A stretch of DNA of 64,000 nt from Thelephora terrestris. Lineage: Eukaryota; Basidiomycota; Agaricomycetes; Thelephorales; Thelephoraceae. The stretch covers positions 1,674,001-1,738,000 of the forward strand of contig WIUZ02000003.1 of assembly GCA_015956445.1 (NCBI GenBank), written 5' to 3'. How positions within the stretch are numbered: the stretch's first letter is position 1; each line of letters opens with the position of its first letter. Position numbers and translations under genes: made by a program. The notes below the pieces were generated by a model. It saw nothing but the letters and a program-made list of their open reading frames with translations, was not told the DNA's origin and ran no database searches. This document shows, piece after piece, positions 22,434 through 33,445 of this stretch.

Positions 22434-24187
22434 ACTATGCCCATGATCTCCGATCGTGTCTTCCGTGCTGAGAACAGCACTGCTACCATCGAGTCTGCGG
22501 ATCCGCGTTCCGTGCAGAACAAGAGCTACTTCCTCCCGAACGCCAACGTGGCGTATCCCAGTTATCGCGAGGTGCGACGTCACGTGTCGCTGTTTGCTGG
22601 CAACAACTGACATCGCATCGTAGATCTTCGCGGTTGCCGCCAAGGTGGATGCCCGACAACTGGAGGCGACGATAGCCAAGCCTCCCAACTACTTGACCAT
22701 AGATGACGAGTTGTGGTACCACAACTTGATCGACCACAAGTTACAGGAGTCTATGCGCGGGGTCACGTTCGACACCGAGTTGCGTATGCCATGGGAGACT
22801 CCGGTGGCGTCATCGTTGTGGGGTCTTCTGAAGATGGGAATCTACGATCTGGGAAACGGCGAAGGAAGGTGGCCGGGTGCGACTCGTTCACAACATTATA
22901 CAGCAGCCGTTGGTCACCGCCTTTGGTTCCTTTTGAGGACGGAACAGAAAGCGGTGAGTCGGTCTGTGCATCCCGCTTGTGGGATAACACTGACAGGCTT
23001 GTAGAATGAGCGGCTGAAGCGTGAAGTGAAGGAAGCGAAGGATGATGCCCGTAGGATGTACTCGGAAGCGTTGGACACGAAGAAGACGCTGCTCCTGATG
23101 AACGATACGCTTCGCGTCACGTTCGAGAGCGAGATGCTGGCGATGCACAAAGAACACAACCGGTTGGTCGAGTCCTTGAAGGAACGGGATGACACCATCC
23201 AGCGAGACCTGATCGAGGTCGACCGACGGTTTAACCGTCATAGAAGGGCTCTGAATGAGCTTGACACCAAGGTTGGTGCGACTTCTCCTGGTCTTTGTCC
23301 AAGAGAGCTCATGCCACTCCTAGGTTGATACGTTGGACGACGCCTTGCCGTTGCTGGGCGCTCGGGTGGAGTCCATGAGTGAGCGGTTGTGCCATTGCCG
23401 CACTCGTTCGGTGGCCGCAGTTCGCGACGAGTCCGAGGACGAGTCGATACCGGATCGGATGGCTTCTCCCATAGGTGGGATGTCGGTTGACATGTTTGGC
23501 TTTGTCCACTGACATCCTTTTTAGCTTCCGACGGTTCGTACCGCACACCTGCGCACACTGATGGCGGGGAGGAGGTCGTTCGCGAGACGTCCGAGGAGAC
23601 GGCCGTGAATCCGGTTAGCAGTTCTCCTGAGTTGGAGTACGCGGGGGAGAACGAGGTGGCCGTTCCGATTCCGCCTCCTTCGATCTTGCCGGTGCGTGGT
23701 CAATGTTCTATCTGTGCTCGTCGTTGGGTTCCTTATCACGGGGCACTTCGTCCAGCGCACCGTATGCGTCCCAGTAATCCCAACGTCGTCCGCCAGGGTG
23801 GAGACATTGAATCCACCGTCTTATTCCGATGCGACGATGCTACAGTGTCGCGTGGATCGCGGCGAACTGATTCCGGTGGAGTCCGTCGACGTGAACGGCT
23901 TAACCGACCTTACGCTCTTGTCGGTCCAGCGTGCAGCGGAGGCCGTTCGCCTGGTGGCTCAACTGACCGAGAGAGTGGAGGGTTGGTCAGTCCAGAGGAC
24001 TCTGGATCAGACTACGGTCGATTCAGCGAGGAACCGCCTTCGCGCCGAGGTTCAGTTGGTCGTCGCTCATCATCTGGAGGAAGCTCGGGTGGTCGAGATG
24101 GTCGACGAGGAAGTCGACGAGAATGCCTCGGAGGGGACGGAGGAGGAGGTTGCCAGTGCTGAGGAGTACTGGCAGACCAGGTCTTGA
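22434..24187 (+). CDS. coiled-coil coding region of C1 (several blocks)
   Basis: A first block starts MPMISDRVFRAENS at 22434. The second (about 22630-22960) has LTIDDELWYHNLIDHKL and LKMGIYDLGNGEG. The third (about 23008-23275) is a coiled coil opening LKREVKEAKDDARRMY and including HNRLVESLKERDD. Later blocks have MSERLCHCRTRS, CSICARRW, RPAHRMRPSNPN and a Ser/Gly/Arg-rich tail. The blocks are separated as in an intron-bearing gene and are matched in C2. Homology to the B antisense protein is clear in the DDELW, GIYD, REVKEAK and PAHRM motifs. Function unknown. Confidence 0.6.
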
Positions 24188-24650
24188 CGACTAGGGTTTG
24201 TGCGCCTTAGTCCTCGTCCATAGAGTCTGGGCGGATTCAACTCCGTCGGTTTGGTAGCCTTGTGTCTTCGTTGTGCGCCGTGTGTAATATCATCAGTGTC
24301 CCTGTCTGTGTTCCTTGATGACGTGTGAGTCGTGATAAGGGAAATGACAAGATAGGAAAGGGGTATAGGTAAGGAAAGTGGGCGAAAGTTGGGTGTAAAA
24401 ATGGTTTGAAAAAGGAATAAAATTCAGCACGCTGACAATGTGATCTCAGTGTTCCCATTAGGTAATCCATGGGAACATCATGAATTTCCCCAAAGAAATA
24501 CCCATGATGTCCCTGAGTGGCTCATTGAAAGAAAACCCTGAGTGAACCTGTCACGAATGCGTGACATGTTGACAAAGATCACACGGATTATTCAAGACAT
24601 TGGTCTTATTTTCAGCCATAATAATAGTACAAAGGGAGGTAGAGAAAAGG

Positions 24651-25521
24651 CTAGACAAGGAGGAAAGGGTCTACACTACACACACAGTCCTGATCAAAAG
24701 GACAACGGTGAGCAAAGTGGAAAGGATTATATATACTCTGAGGGCAGTAAGAATAAGCTCTCGTTACTGGATCCTGCCAGCAGTCCCGACGACTCAACAC
24801 ATCGTGTTGACAACCCGCATACATCTCCCGCCTCACATCTGCCAAACCCTCACTCACTAACTCGAACCCATACTGGTCCTGCAGACTCGCCACTTCCAAC
24901 TTCAGCCACATTCAAACCTGGCGAGCCTTGCTCGACGGGTGACACCGCTGTCCAGAACAAGTCATTGGACTCTTGCACGGCTTCTTTGTGGACCTCTCCA
25001 CCATCTGAAGGACTGGAGCAGGACTCCAGGGAGGGGATTGAGGGAGAGGAACGCCCTGATCCTGGCGGAGTCGGAGGGATGACGGGGGAGGACTGAGGAG
25101 GGTCGGTACAGTAGGCGCCCCAACATTGATGTCCGAAATATTGGTAGAGAGATGCCTGGAAAGGTCCCCAATGTTCCAAGGCAAAGTGAGTAAAGTCCTC
25201 GTTAAGACTACCCACGACAACGTACAACAGATCCAGACGCTTCTCCAACTTCACAATCCTACTCTCCCTCTCTCGCTCCATGGCATCCAATAAAGGCAAA
25301 ACATCAGGAGCACACATAACAGTTCTGTTGGGGTCTTCGTACCCAGCCTGGTCCCAAAACTGAGGAGGGGCGTGGCGGGCAGTCAAGAAGTCCACGGCAA
25401 CCTTATTATCATGGGCAATGTTGGCGGGGGTGTCGTACAGATGCTGTTCAACGTTGTAGGGGGTATCGGCCTCATAAGGAGAGGCGGAAACAAAGGGGGT
25501 GGCAGCAGCATTGAGAGACAT
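24651..25521 (-). CDS. antisense coiled-coil / Cys-His protein region of A1
   Basis: The first block (25521-24850) starts MSLNAAATPF and has EQHLYDTPANIAHDN, PQFWDQAGYEDP, a coiled coil (RESRIVKLEKRLDLLYVV) and YFGHQCWGAYC. A second block in another frame (24911-24651) overlaps its end and holds DCWQDPVTRAYSYCPQS with spaced Cys and His and the end DPFLLV. Both blocks are open in all four A copies. No known family is recognised. Coiled-coil pairing is likely, and zinc binding by the Cys/His block is possible. Confidence 0.55.
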
Positions 25522-25996
25522 GGTGATAGAAAGTTGTTTAAGAGGGAAAGTTGTGGAAGTGGTAAGAGACAATGAGGGGAAAAGACCAAGAAACCTCACA
25601 GACTAAATACACCCAAATCAATGAAATACTCAAAAGGGTAACAACAATGCACCATTACTCATTATTATCCCAAAGGGGATAAACAAACCCTTAACCCCAA
25701 TCAATCCCATCAATCCCGGGAGAAATCCCCACCGATCATGAGAAATCCCCATCACTCCTCTATTGCTACCACGAAACACGAGAAATCCCCATCACCCTTC
25801 TATTGCTACCTTGAAACATGGGAAATCCCCATGGTATCCCTATTGACTCATCCCCTATTGTTCCCCTATTTGTATTTACCATTAGTCGTTCTAAGTCTTG
25901 TTTCTCTAACTCAGCCACCCTGCCCTAAACTACACACAGACCATGTTGACTCGTGTTTGACTCATTTTACGATTATTAATCATGTAAGGAATTGGG

Positions 25997-26003
25997 TATA
26001 TAA
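25997..26003 (+). promoter_or_regulatory. TATA box of A1
   Basis: TATATAA within GGGTATATAAGGAAGAGCG, a string kept in all four A copies, about 150 bp before the 207-residue frame. Confidence 0.6.
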
Positions 26004-26149
26004 GGAAGAGCGTTCACTCCTTTCTTTTCCCCATTCTCAATCTCTTCTGTACTCACCTACCAACTGCTCAATAAACAAAGTAAGCTGAGGAATTCTCCTC
26101 ATGTCTTACTCTATCTGACTCATCTAAGCAGGAATCCTCCTGCCAGTGT

Positions 26150-26773
26150 ATGTTCAGCGCCCCTAACCCCTTCCCTTCTACTAGTCCTATCCAACATCTG
26201 GTTATACCCAACGCTCAACGCTCTATCTGGGAGAATAAACTCATTAGGAGTCTTCAAGTTAATAGGACCTCTGGTCTATTAGCTCATCACCCATACTACC
26301 GCCCCTTCACTGCTCTCGACGCCAGAGTAACTACTCCTCCGTTTTTGCTTGGAGCTGATCATCAATTCCTCTGGAAATCTGATTTTACTGAAAGTGTGCT
26401 AGCCACCATCTATTTCAGCATCAGCCCAGCTTTCTATTTTCCCACTCCCCGAATTAATTTAACTACCAATGTCCATACTCACTGCCCAGCTATCATCATT
26501 CTTTGGTGGGACATCCCAACTGATCTACCTTTCACTGTTATAGAATATCTCAACAGCTTTGAGCAACTCAGCGATCAAGACTTCGAGTCTTTCATTCAAC
26601 ACCTAGTTGAATTCTGCAGCGATTACAACTTGCCCATCCATCCCTATCAATTCGAGTCACCACTCGCTCTTGATATCCCACCTCCTCTCGTCTCCACTCC
26701 AGGGACCCCCTTCCTCAAAACACGTCCCGATACACCCTACTCCACTAATCCTCTAGCGCCCCACAAACAGTAA
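26150..26773 (+). CDS. 207-residue sense protein of module A1
   Basis: A single open frame of 207 residues starts MFSAPNPFPSTSPIQ and includes FLLGADHQFLW, ATIYFSISPAFYFP, PAIIILWWDIPTD and LDIPPPLVSTPGTPF. All four A copies keep exactly this length. It begins about 150 bp after a TATA box and stops about 20 bp before the element's CTGACA end. The Pro-rich ends and aromatic middle suggest a small folded core, but I recognise no family. Its place in the element would make it the leader-region product of an LTR. Confidence 0.65.
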   Translation: MFSAPNPFPSTSPIQHLVIPNAQRSIWENKLIRSLQVNRTSGLLAHHPYYRPFTALDARVTTPPFLLGADHQFLWKSDFTESVLATIYFSISPAFYFPTPRINLTTNVHTHCPAIIILWWDIPTDLPFTVIEYLNSFEQLSDQDFESFIQHLVEFCSDYNLPIHPYQFESPLALDIPPPLVSTPGTPFLKTRPDTPYSTNPLAPHKQ

Positions 26774-28736
26774 GCAGGCCTTCAACCCTGACAGAACCCA
26801 CAGTTTCCCAGGTCATGTGACCTTGATGTCCTGATTAGGTAATCTGAGGGTAAACCATGAATTTTCCCAGAGAAAATAACCATGGTGTTCCTGAGTGGCT
26901 CATTCAGTGTTCTTTCCAGTGTTCCCAGTGGAGTGATCACAGTGTTCCGAGTCAGTAAAATTCAAATTGAGCCTTAATGGTGCACCGGAAGTGTACCAGT
27001 GTGGTATATCCTGAAAGTACTAAGGCTTTTGACCATGATGTACCAAAATTCGGCAAACCATCAGGAAACTGTGGGAACACTGGAAGGAAACTGGGGATGC
27101 TGGGAGCATCATAAACCCATTCAAAATGTTACCAATTTCTCAGTTTCCTTTCAGTGTTCCCACAGTTTCCTGATGGTTTGCCGAATTTTGGTACATCATG
27201 GTCGAAGGCCTTAGTACTTTCAGGATATACCACACTGGTACACTTCCGGTGCACCATTAAGGCTCAATTTGAATTTTACTGACTCGGAACACTGTGATCA
27301 CTCCACTGGGAACACTGGAAAGAACACTGAATGAGCCACTCAGGAACACCATGGTTATTTTCTCTGGGAAAATTCATGGTTTACCCTCAGATTACCTAAT
27401 CAGGACATCAAGGTCACATGACCTGGGAAACTGTGGGTTTACTCAGGGTTTTCTTTCAATGAGCCACTCAGGGACATCATGGGTATTTCTTTGGGAAAAT
27501 TCATGATGTTCCCATGGATTACCTAATGGGAACACTGAGATCACATGACCAGGAACACCATGAATGTACTGAGCATTTCCTGTGCTGGCAACTCTCTAAG
27601 GAAATTGGCCTGGACATTTTGAATGTATTTATGATGTACCAGGTGGGTCATCGCCAGGCACATTTTCCATTTCCTTACAATGTATTTACAATGTCTCGGG
27701 CCGGAAAACTGGGTTTGTCCCCAGTGTAACCCCCTACCACAAGGACAAGGAGTATCCCTATGGACAACTCTGACATTCCTATAGAACTCCTCTTCATGGA
27801 TCTCGATGACCTCATCATTGATAGGGATTAATTGGCCTTTGACCAGGACCACAAACTGAGCAGGTGGAGACTCAGCCTGCTCCAGAATCATTGGCTCCTC
27901 TTCCTCAACTCGAACCTCCTCGCCTTGACACTTCCTCTGGAGATCACGGACTTCTCTGGTCAACTCCGAGAGACAACAGGTAAGATGGACCTAAAAAGGG
28001 AAGGGTTAGAATGATTACAAACATCTTCTACCCCTACCCCTACCCTGTCGTCCTCCATCCTTCCAGTCTGAGCAATCAGACCCTGGACCAGGTCCTTCAA
28101 CATAATCATCTCCCCCTTCAACAAATTGATATCAGCAGCTTGTTTCTCAGTAGCATCGTCCATCAACATGGTCCATTCATGGAGCTTTGAGACATCCTTC
28201 TCAATGTTCTCAATCTCTTCACGATGAGAATCAATATGCTCATTGACATGAGCAATCTCATCCATGAGCATGGTACCAATATTACCAGTATGAGTAACGC
28301 TGGCTTCCAAGATTGAGTTTTAGGTTTCATTTGTCTCAGTGACAAACTCCACCCCACAACATCAGCAAAACTGTTCACACTTTGGAGATCTTTGAAGTTG
28401 AAAAAGTGCCAAAAGCGGCAAAAGCTTCACGCCCTTTTTGAAGACCTTTGAAGATTGGTCTCGGTCTTGAAAACACCATCAAAGTGCCTAGGTCACTTTT
28501 AAGTACCCCAAAGTGGACAAAAGACACAATGAAATCGGGCTCAAAGCAGTCCACTTTACTCGCTTGAATGCACATTTGCTGCACTTTGCGGACGTTATAG
28601 GGGAAATTTTTTTGTATTAATCAACCAACTATGTCACGAACGCGTGACATAGTAGTCAAGATCACACAAATAATTCAAGACATTGGTCTCATTCGCAGTA
28701 ATAATAGTACAAGGGGAGCTAACAAAAACTACAAAC

Positions 28737-29640
28737 TTAGACCAGAACAAACGGGTCTACGTCACATGCACAGTCCTGAGCAAACGGGCAACGATGAGCG
28801 AAGTGATGAGGGTTATGCACACTCTCGGGACAATACGAATACGCCCGCGTTACCGGATCCTGCCAACACTCCCTACACCCCAACACATCATGATATAGAC
28901 TATCATGCATCTCCCACTTCATGTCCGACAAGGCGGCGCTCACTAAGGCGAACCCATAGCGGTCTTGGAGACCCGCCACTTCCACCTTCAACTTCATCCG
29001 AACTTGACGTGACTTGTCGGAGGGACGACAGCGTTGACCAGAACGAGTCATCGGATTCTTGCGGTTCTTCTTCTTCTGGGACCTCTCCACCATCTGGCGA
29101 ACTGGGGCAGGACTCCAGGGAGGGGATGGAGGGAGAGGAACACCCTGATCCTGGCGGTGGTGAAGGGACGACTGGGGACTTGCAAGGGGGGTCGGTGCAA
29201 TAAGCCCCGTGACATTGGTGTCCGAAATATCGGAAGAGAGATGCCTGGAAAGGTCCCCAATGTTCCAAAGCAAAATGAGAGAAGTCATCATTCAAACTGT
29301 TCATGATGACGTACATGAGGTCCACACGCTTCTCCAACTTCGCAATCCGATCCTCCCATTCCCTCTCCATGGCGTCCAACAAAAGAACGGCTCCAGGGTG
29401 AGCAGCTTGAACACGAGGCCCAGAAAGCCTGGGGTCCTCGTAACCAGCCTGTTCCCAGAACTCGGCGGGGGCGTTATGGGCGGTGAGGAAGCTAATGGCA
29501 ACCTGGTTGTCGTGGGCGATGTTGGCAGGGGAGTCATACAAATGTTGCTCCACGTCGTAGGGAGCATTCGCCTCGAAGGACGGGGTGAAGGGGGTGGCGG
29601 CAGCATTGAGCACGGCGTTGTTGGCAACGAAAGAAGACAT
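28737..29640 (-). CDS. antisense coiled-coil / Cys-His protein region of A2
   Basis: The first block (29640-28903) starts MSSFVANNAVLNAAATPF and has EQHLYDSPANIAHDN, AEFWEQAGYEDP, a coiled coil (EDRIAKLEKRVDLMYV) and YFGHQCHGAYC. Its second half is Pro/Ser/Gly-rich and acidic. The overlapping second block runs to 28737 and ends DVDPFVLV with GCRECWQDPVTRAYSYCP and NPHHFAHRCPF. The gene starts about 500 bp from the divergent TATA box. Confidence 0.6.
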
Positions 29641-30143
29641 AGCAGTAGTGGATATTTGGAGAAGGTGGTACTGGTGTTTGGTGGGAGTGGAGAAGAGACG
29701 ATGAGGGGAACGATCATTAATCCCCCTGACTTAAATACATCCTGACTCAAAGAAAACCAAAAAGAGAAAACAACAACCCATTATCCATTAACGTCCTCAT
29801 TAGGACAAACGAACCCTCAACTCCAATCACGATCCCATCAATTCAGAGAAATCCCCATCGATCATGGGAAATCCCCATTTGTCCTCTACTGCCACCGTGA
29901 AACGAGAGAAATCCCCACCGATCATGAGAAATCCCCATCAGTCTTCTATTACCACCATCGATCGTGAGAAATCCCCATTATGCTCCTAATGACTCCTTTA
30001 CTATTGTTCTCCTATTTCACTTCGTTATTTGTCGCTCCAAAGTCCCACTTCTCTGACTCATCTACCCTGCCCTAAACTACGCACAGACCATGTTGATCCC
30101 TGTTTGGTTCGTTGTAAAATAATGACTCCTGTAGAGGATTGGG

Positions 30144-30150
30144 TATATAA
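30144..30150 (+). promoter_or_regulatory. TATA box of A2
   Basis: TATATAA followed by a pyrimidine-rich stretch (CCTTTCTTTTCCCC), a typical fungal start-site context. Confidence 0.6.
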
Positions 30151-30294
30151 GGAAGAGCGTTCGCTCCTTTCTTTTCCCCATTCTCAATCTCTTCTGTACT
30201 CCTCTACCCACAACCTGAATACAAGTAAGCTGAGGAATTCTCCTCATGCCTTATCCTTTCTGACTCATTTCAGCAGAAATCCTCCTGCCAGTGT

Positions 30295-30918
30295 ATGTTC
30301 AGAGCCCCTAACCCTTTCCCCTCTACAAGTCCAGTTCAGCGACCAGTCGTCCCTGACGCTAGGAGATCTATCTGGGAGTATAAACTCATCAGAAGTCTTC
30401 AAGTAAACCGAACCACCGGCTTACTCACCCATTTCCCTTACTACCGCCCCTTTGCAGCTCTCGACACTGGAGTCACTACTCCCCCTTTTCTCCTAGGAGC
30501 AGATCATCAATTCCTTTGGAATTCAGATCTTACGGAGAGCGTCCTTGCGACTGTCTACTTCGGTATTAGTCCAGCCTTTTATTTTCCCTCCCCACGTGTT
30601 CATCTCACCACTAACATCCATACCCATTCTCCTGCTATCATCGTTCTTTGGTGGGAGATCCCAACTGAATTACCTTATTCAGTTATAGAATATCTCGTCA
30701 GCTTCGAACGTCTTAGCGACCAGGACTTCAAACCTTTTGTGCAGCAACTCAGCCAGTTCTGCCAGGACTACCACTCACCCGTGCATCCTTATCAGACAGA
30801 GTCACCTCTCTCTCTCGATATCCCCCCTCCCCTCGTTTCCACACCCGGAACCCCCTTCAAAACTAGACCCGACACCCCTCACCCCTCCGCTAATCCTCTA
30901 GCGCCCCACAAACAGTAA
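30295..30918 (+). CDS. 207-residue sense protein of module A2
   Basis: Starts MFRAPNPFPSTSPVQ; includes FLLGADHQFLWNSD, PAIIVLWWEIPTELPY and HPYQTESPLSLDIP; ends NPLAPHKQ. Compared with A3, most base differences are silent third-position changes (for example through TGLLTHFPYYRPFAALD), which suggests selection on the protein rather than mere youth. Function unknown. Confidence 0.7.
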   Translation: MFRAPNPFPSTSPVQRPVVPDARRSIWEYKLIRSLQVNRTTGLLTHFPYYRPFAALDTGVTTPPFLLGADHQFLWNSDLTESVLATVYFGISPAFYFPSPRVHLTTNIHTHSPAIIVLWWEIPTELPYSVIEYLVSFERLSDQDFKPFVQQLSQFCQDYHSPVHPYQTESPLSLDIPPPLVSTPGTPFKTRPDTPHPSANPLAPHKQ

Positions 30919-32591
30919 GCAGGCCCACAACCCTGACAAACTACATACAAGTAACTATGTATTGGCCACACTCGAAGGGAGGGAAGAGAGCAAAGTTCGT
31001 GCGATCGAGGCGGAAGTTTGGCAATTGAGACAACGTGTTTGGTAGGAAGCGGTGCTGGCCCTTGGCCTTGACCACCAGGGAGCTATGCTGATGACCGGTG
31101 GGATGCTCTGGGAAATACAGATGAGTGAGCATTGGGAGGGAATAAAGTGGATGGATTGTGACCAGGCACACTGCATACCAGGTGGGTGCTCACTTTGTAG
31201 CGGCAGTCATTTTTGTTGCAGCCATTGTTGGAATGGCGGATGATAATGTCTGCCAACTCCTTCTCCCTGCCAATGGTCTTAAATGGGGTGTCTTACAAGG
31301 GATCAGTGCGGCCACAGAATGAGGAGGGCAGGGATTGTACATTACTTTGGTGGTGGTCCCCATGACATTGTCCAACACAGGTCTTTCACAGATGTCCTAC
31401 AGAGGTTCCGTTTTGTATGGGGAACTAATGAAGGGGTGAGTTTGGGTGAGGGTTGGCATATGAGGAGGTGACTGACGCGCTTGGTGAAAAAACGATGAAG
31501 GCCCCATCACGGCAGGGATTCTGAAGTGGCTGCACCCACAGAGCATCAGCCAAATGAGGACCAGTGGGGATCCACAATGTTGAACGTTGAATAGGAGCAG
31601 CGTCGAAAGTCGGTGTAGTGCACAGGAGGAGTGCGTGTGAGGACTTAACCATTTTTTGAGTGCTATTTAGCTTACCGTACCCAAATCTCTTTGAATCCCA
31701 CATGCTCAGTTTCCAACTTTGTTGCGCTTGTAGTACTTCAGCTCACTTTTGGCCACTTTCAGGAACTTTTTGCTGGAGGAACATTCTTGGCCTCAGTTTT
31801 GGTCACTTTTGACACTTTGGTGGGCTTTTCTGCCTTTCAAAAAAAACTGTTTTGCTGATGGAGATAAGAGCTCCATGGTATAGGCATTGGTCTCGACATG
31901 CACCAACTTGCAGTGAGACACCCTTCGAGATACCTGAATAAAATCCCTGAACCCTATAAAGGAGTTAGTTCAAATCTACAAACAAGATTTGAACACACCC
32001 CACCTAAATCAGTAAACCCTTCGGTAGGGTCGGCAATGGCGGAGCGATCCATAACTTCTCCTAAAGGAGGATAAGGGCGGGACCGATCACGACGAGCCTG
32101 ATTGATGTTGAAGCTACTCTCCTGCACAGGAGAGTAAGAGGTACAACAAGTGGGAACACAAGTTTGAGCACGAGGCATGTTGGCTGTGTGTGTAACAAAG
32201 GATGGTTTGTTGGAAGACCTAGTCATCCAACCCCCTTTGGTTATATACCAAATGCCACACCCCTTCCACGACTCAGGAGCTGATTCATCTTTTCTATTGT
32301 TTGCTGCACATGACCCACATGACATCATATGCTCCTATCCCTAGTCATATGCTCCCCTTTTGCTATTGGCTGTTATTCAGCTAACCCACATTCATTTCCG
32401 CTGTCTTTGTCATGCTCTCAAATTGCTATTTTCTGTTATTGTTTTGCATGAGTCATCATGACTCATTTGTATTACTAAGAGTCTTAGTCATCCTGTGCAC
32501 AGACCAGGCTGTGCTGCATACGGACCTTGTATGACTCTGTTTGTATATTAATATAGTCACTAGTCACAAGTCACGTCACAAGTCTAGGTAG

Positions 32592-32599
32592 TATATATA
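32592..32599 (+). promoter_or_regulatory. TATA box of E2
   Basis: TATATATA in the same context as E1 (CTAGG.AGTATATATAC). Confidence 0.5.
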
Positions 32600-32634
32600 C
32601 CCGAGGGAGTTTAGCTTGTACTTCCCTAGATCCA

Positions 32635-33040
32635 GAACAGTGTTAAGCATCTGTTGCCATCAGCTTTGTATTTATTTGGTTAATTCTGATGCCCAAGAGC
32701 TCCACTGGGTCACTGGCCTCACTCCAACCACCGATATCAAGGTTGCCTGCTACCTCCCTCTAACTGGAACCTTTATCCTCACTCTGTTTGACCCTAGGTT
32801 GCCTGATATCATGCATATATTATTTTGGTCACAAGGTAAGTTTTTATTATTATCCCAAAGTCTACTATGTAAACAAGTGACCCTCTCAGCCCCATCTGTG
32901 TTCGTCTTGAGATCGGTGTCCGCTCCCCGTTCCTTCGAGCCATCCCTTTCGAACCACGGACAATTGTAAGCTGTGATGTGGGTTATTTTGATGCCCAAAT
33001 TTGTTCGAGCCTCAAACTGAATGCCGTGGCGAAGCCCAGC
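32635..33040. other. about 400 bp foreign insert in E2
   Basis: E1 runs straight from CTTAGAT to TTGTTATCATCAGACTC, whereas E2 holds about 400 extra bases here. I find neither clear terminal repeats nor a known gene. A 117-residue plus-strand frame (32616-32969) spans the insert and the E2 flank, so it is probably chance. Confidence 0.5.
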
Positions 33041-33279
33041 AAGACTTGTTTGTTATCATCAGACTCTCCATGACCTCTCCTGCTGTGTGCTAAGAGCAAG
33101 AGTGCCTGAAGACCTTTTGTCTCCATCCTTCTCCTTTCTTCTATCTAGTCTGTGAAGAGACTTCCAATATCCTTGGGTTTGCATAAAGGCTCTTACTGTG
33201 TGTTTGACCCTTTATTGTGATAGGTTTTGATAGTAAGAGTACTATTGAACTGCAGAGGTCACGTCGGCCTGAAATAACT

Positions 33280-33445
33280 AGTCTTGCTGTTACGATAGTG
33301 CCTTGAATGCATTGTGCGTTTTGTTGTTTGAATGATGGGGGAGTGAAGGAAAGGGAGTGTGAAACATTCAAACAATAACAAAAGGTAAGAAGAGTTCAAA
33401 GAAAGAGCGTGTTATGAAAGTTTTAAAAATACCATGTTCCTGACA
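33280..33445 (-). mobile_element. B-family terminal fragment
   Basis: Read on the minus strand it begins TGTCAGGAACATGGTATTTT, the left terminus of B, and follows B for about 160 bp with substitutions before stopping. It is a truncated old copy with no duplication. Confidence 0.65.

Larger units (their letters stand above)
21506..24437 (-). mobile_element. LTR-like module C1 (reverse orientation)
   Basis: Ends are TGTCAGGGCCACTCT and CACGCTGACA, with a perfect 5-bp duplication ATGTG (21501-21505, 24438-24442). The mirror arm of G holds the same site once, uninterrupted, near 27540. Length is 2.93 kb. Read in its own sense (minus strand) it begins TGTCAGCGTGCTG, carries an antisense coiled-coil coding region (plus strand, 22434-24187), then a TATA (21985) and ends AGAGTGGCCCTGACA like B. 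No internal retrotransposon region is present, so it is solo-LTR-like. Confidence 0.8.
24549..26793 (+). mobile_element. LTR-like module A1
   Basis: Starts TGTCACGAATGCGTGACA and ends CAACCCTGACA, with a perfect 5-bp duplication GAACC (24544-24548, 26794-26798). It is 2.25 kb long. It carries an antisense coding region (25521 to 24651), a gap, a TATA at 25997 and a 207-residue sense frame (26150-26773) that ends 20 bp before the module does. It is the most diverged of the four A copies and looks whole in the sense frame. It lies inside palindrome G. Confidence 0.85.
21320..27726. mobile_element. large palindrome G (CACTG ends), interrupted twice
   Basis: The terminal repeats start CACTGGGGACAAAC. 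Taking out C1 and A1, the left arm (21320-21505, 24443-24548, 26799-27090) mirrors the right arm (about 27130-27726) over some 590 bp, so the original element was a near-complete 1.2-kb palindrome with a short centre. A 3-bp duplication TAA flanks it (21317-21319, 27727-27729), and E1 shows the uninterrupted neighbourhood near 4900. It is non-coding. CACTG plus a 3-bp duplication fits a CACTA-like or PIF-like foldback MITE. Confidence 0.8.
28632..30938 (+). mobile_element. LTR-like module A2
   Basis: Starts TGTCACGAACGCGTGACA and ends CAACCCTGACA, with a perfect 5-bp duplication AACTA (28627-28631, 30939-30943). It is 2.31 kb long with the same layout as A1; coding parts look whole. Inserted in element J1, which itself lies in E2. 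Confidence 0.85.
28360..31860. mobile_element. element J1 with CATCAGCAAAAC ends
   Basis: Terminal inverted repeats CATCAGCAAAAC[T/A]GTT lie at both ends, with related inner sequence (CACTTTG, GATCTTTGAAG). A2 is inserted at 28632, leaving 0.27 kb and 0.92 kb of J1. A sister, J2, is at 45007-46042. No target duplication is clear. Broken minus-strand frames at 31171-30941, 31378-31190 and 31703-31425 are unassigned. It is a TIR DNA transposon of unknown superfamily, probably non-autonomous. Confidence 0.55.
20636..33273 (+). mobile_element. LTR-like module E2, split by nested insertions
   Basis: Matches E1 in order: 20640-21316, 27730-28359 and 31861-33273. The gaps are filled by palindrome G (21320-27726) and element J1 (28360-31860). 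Its first 20 or so bases are displaced by module F. Pieces of the antisense coding region lie at 21367-21077, about 28310-27735 and 32178-31954; a TATA is at 32592. Another 400 bp of foreign sequence lies at about 32635-33040. It is the oldest layer of this stack and looks broken in many places. Confidence 0.7.

Noticed and set aside
24549-26793. Family A as a terminal-inverted-repeat DNA transposon with two divergent genes
   Set aside because: The inverted match of the ends is only about 5 bp (TGTCA/TGACA), the ends are TG..CA, duplications are 5 bp and a TATA points outward; this fits LTRs better. It is not fully excluded because no paired LTRs are in the window.
32616-32969. 117-residue plus-strand gene
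   Set aside because: It straddles the border of E2 and the 400-bp insert, so it cannot be an inherited unit of either.
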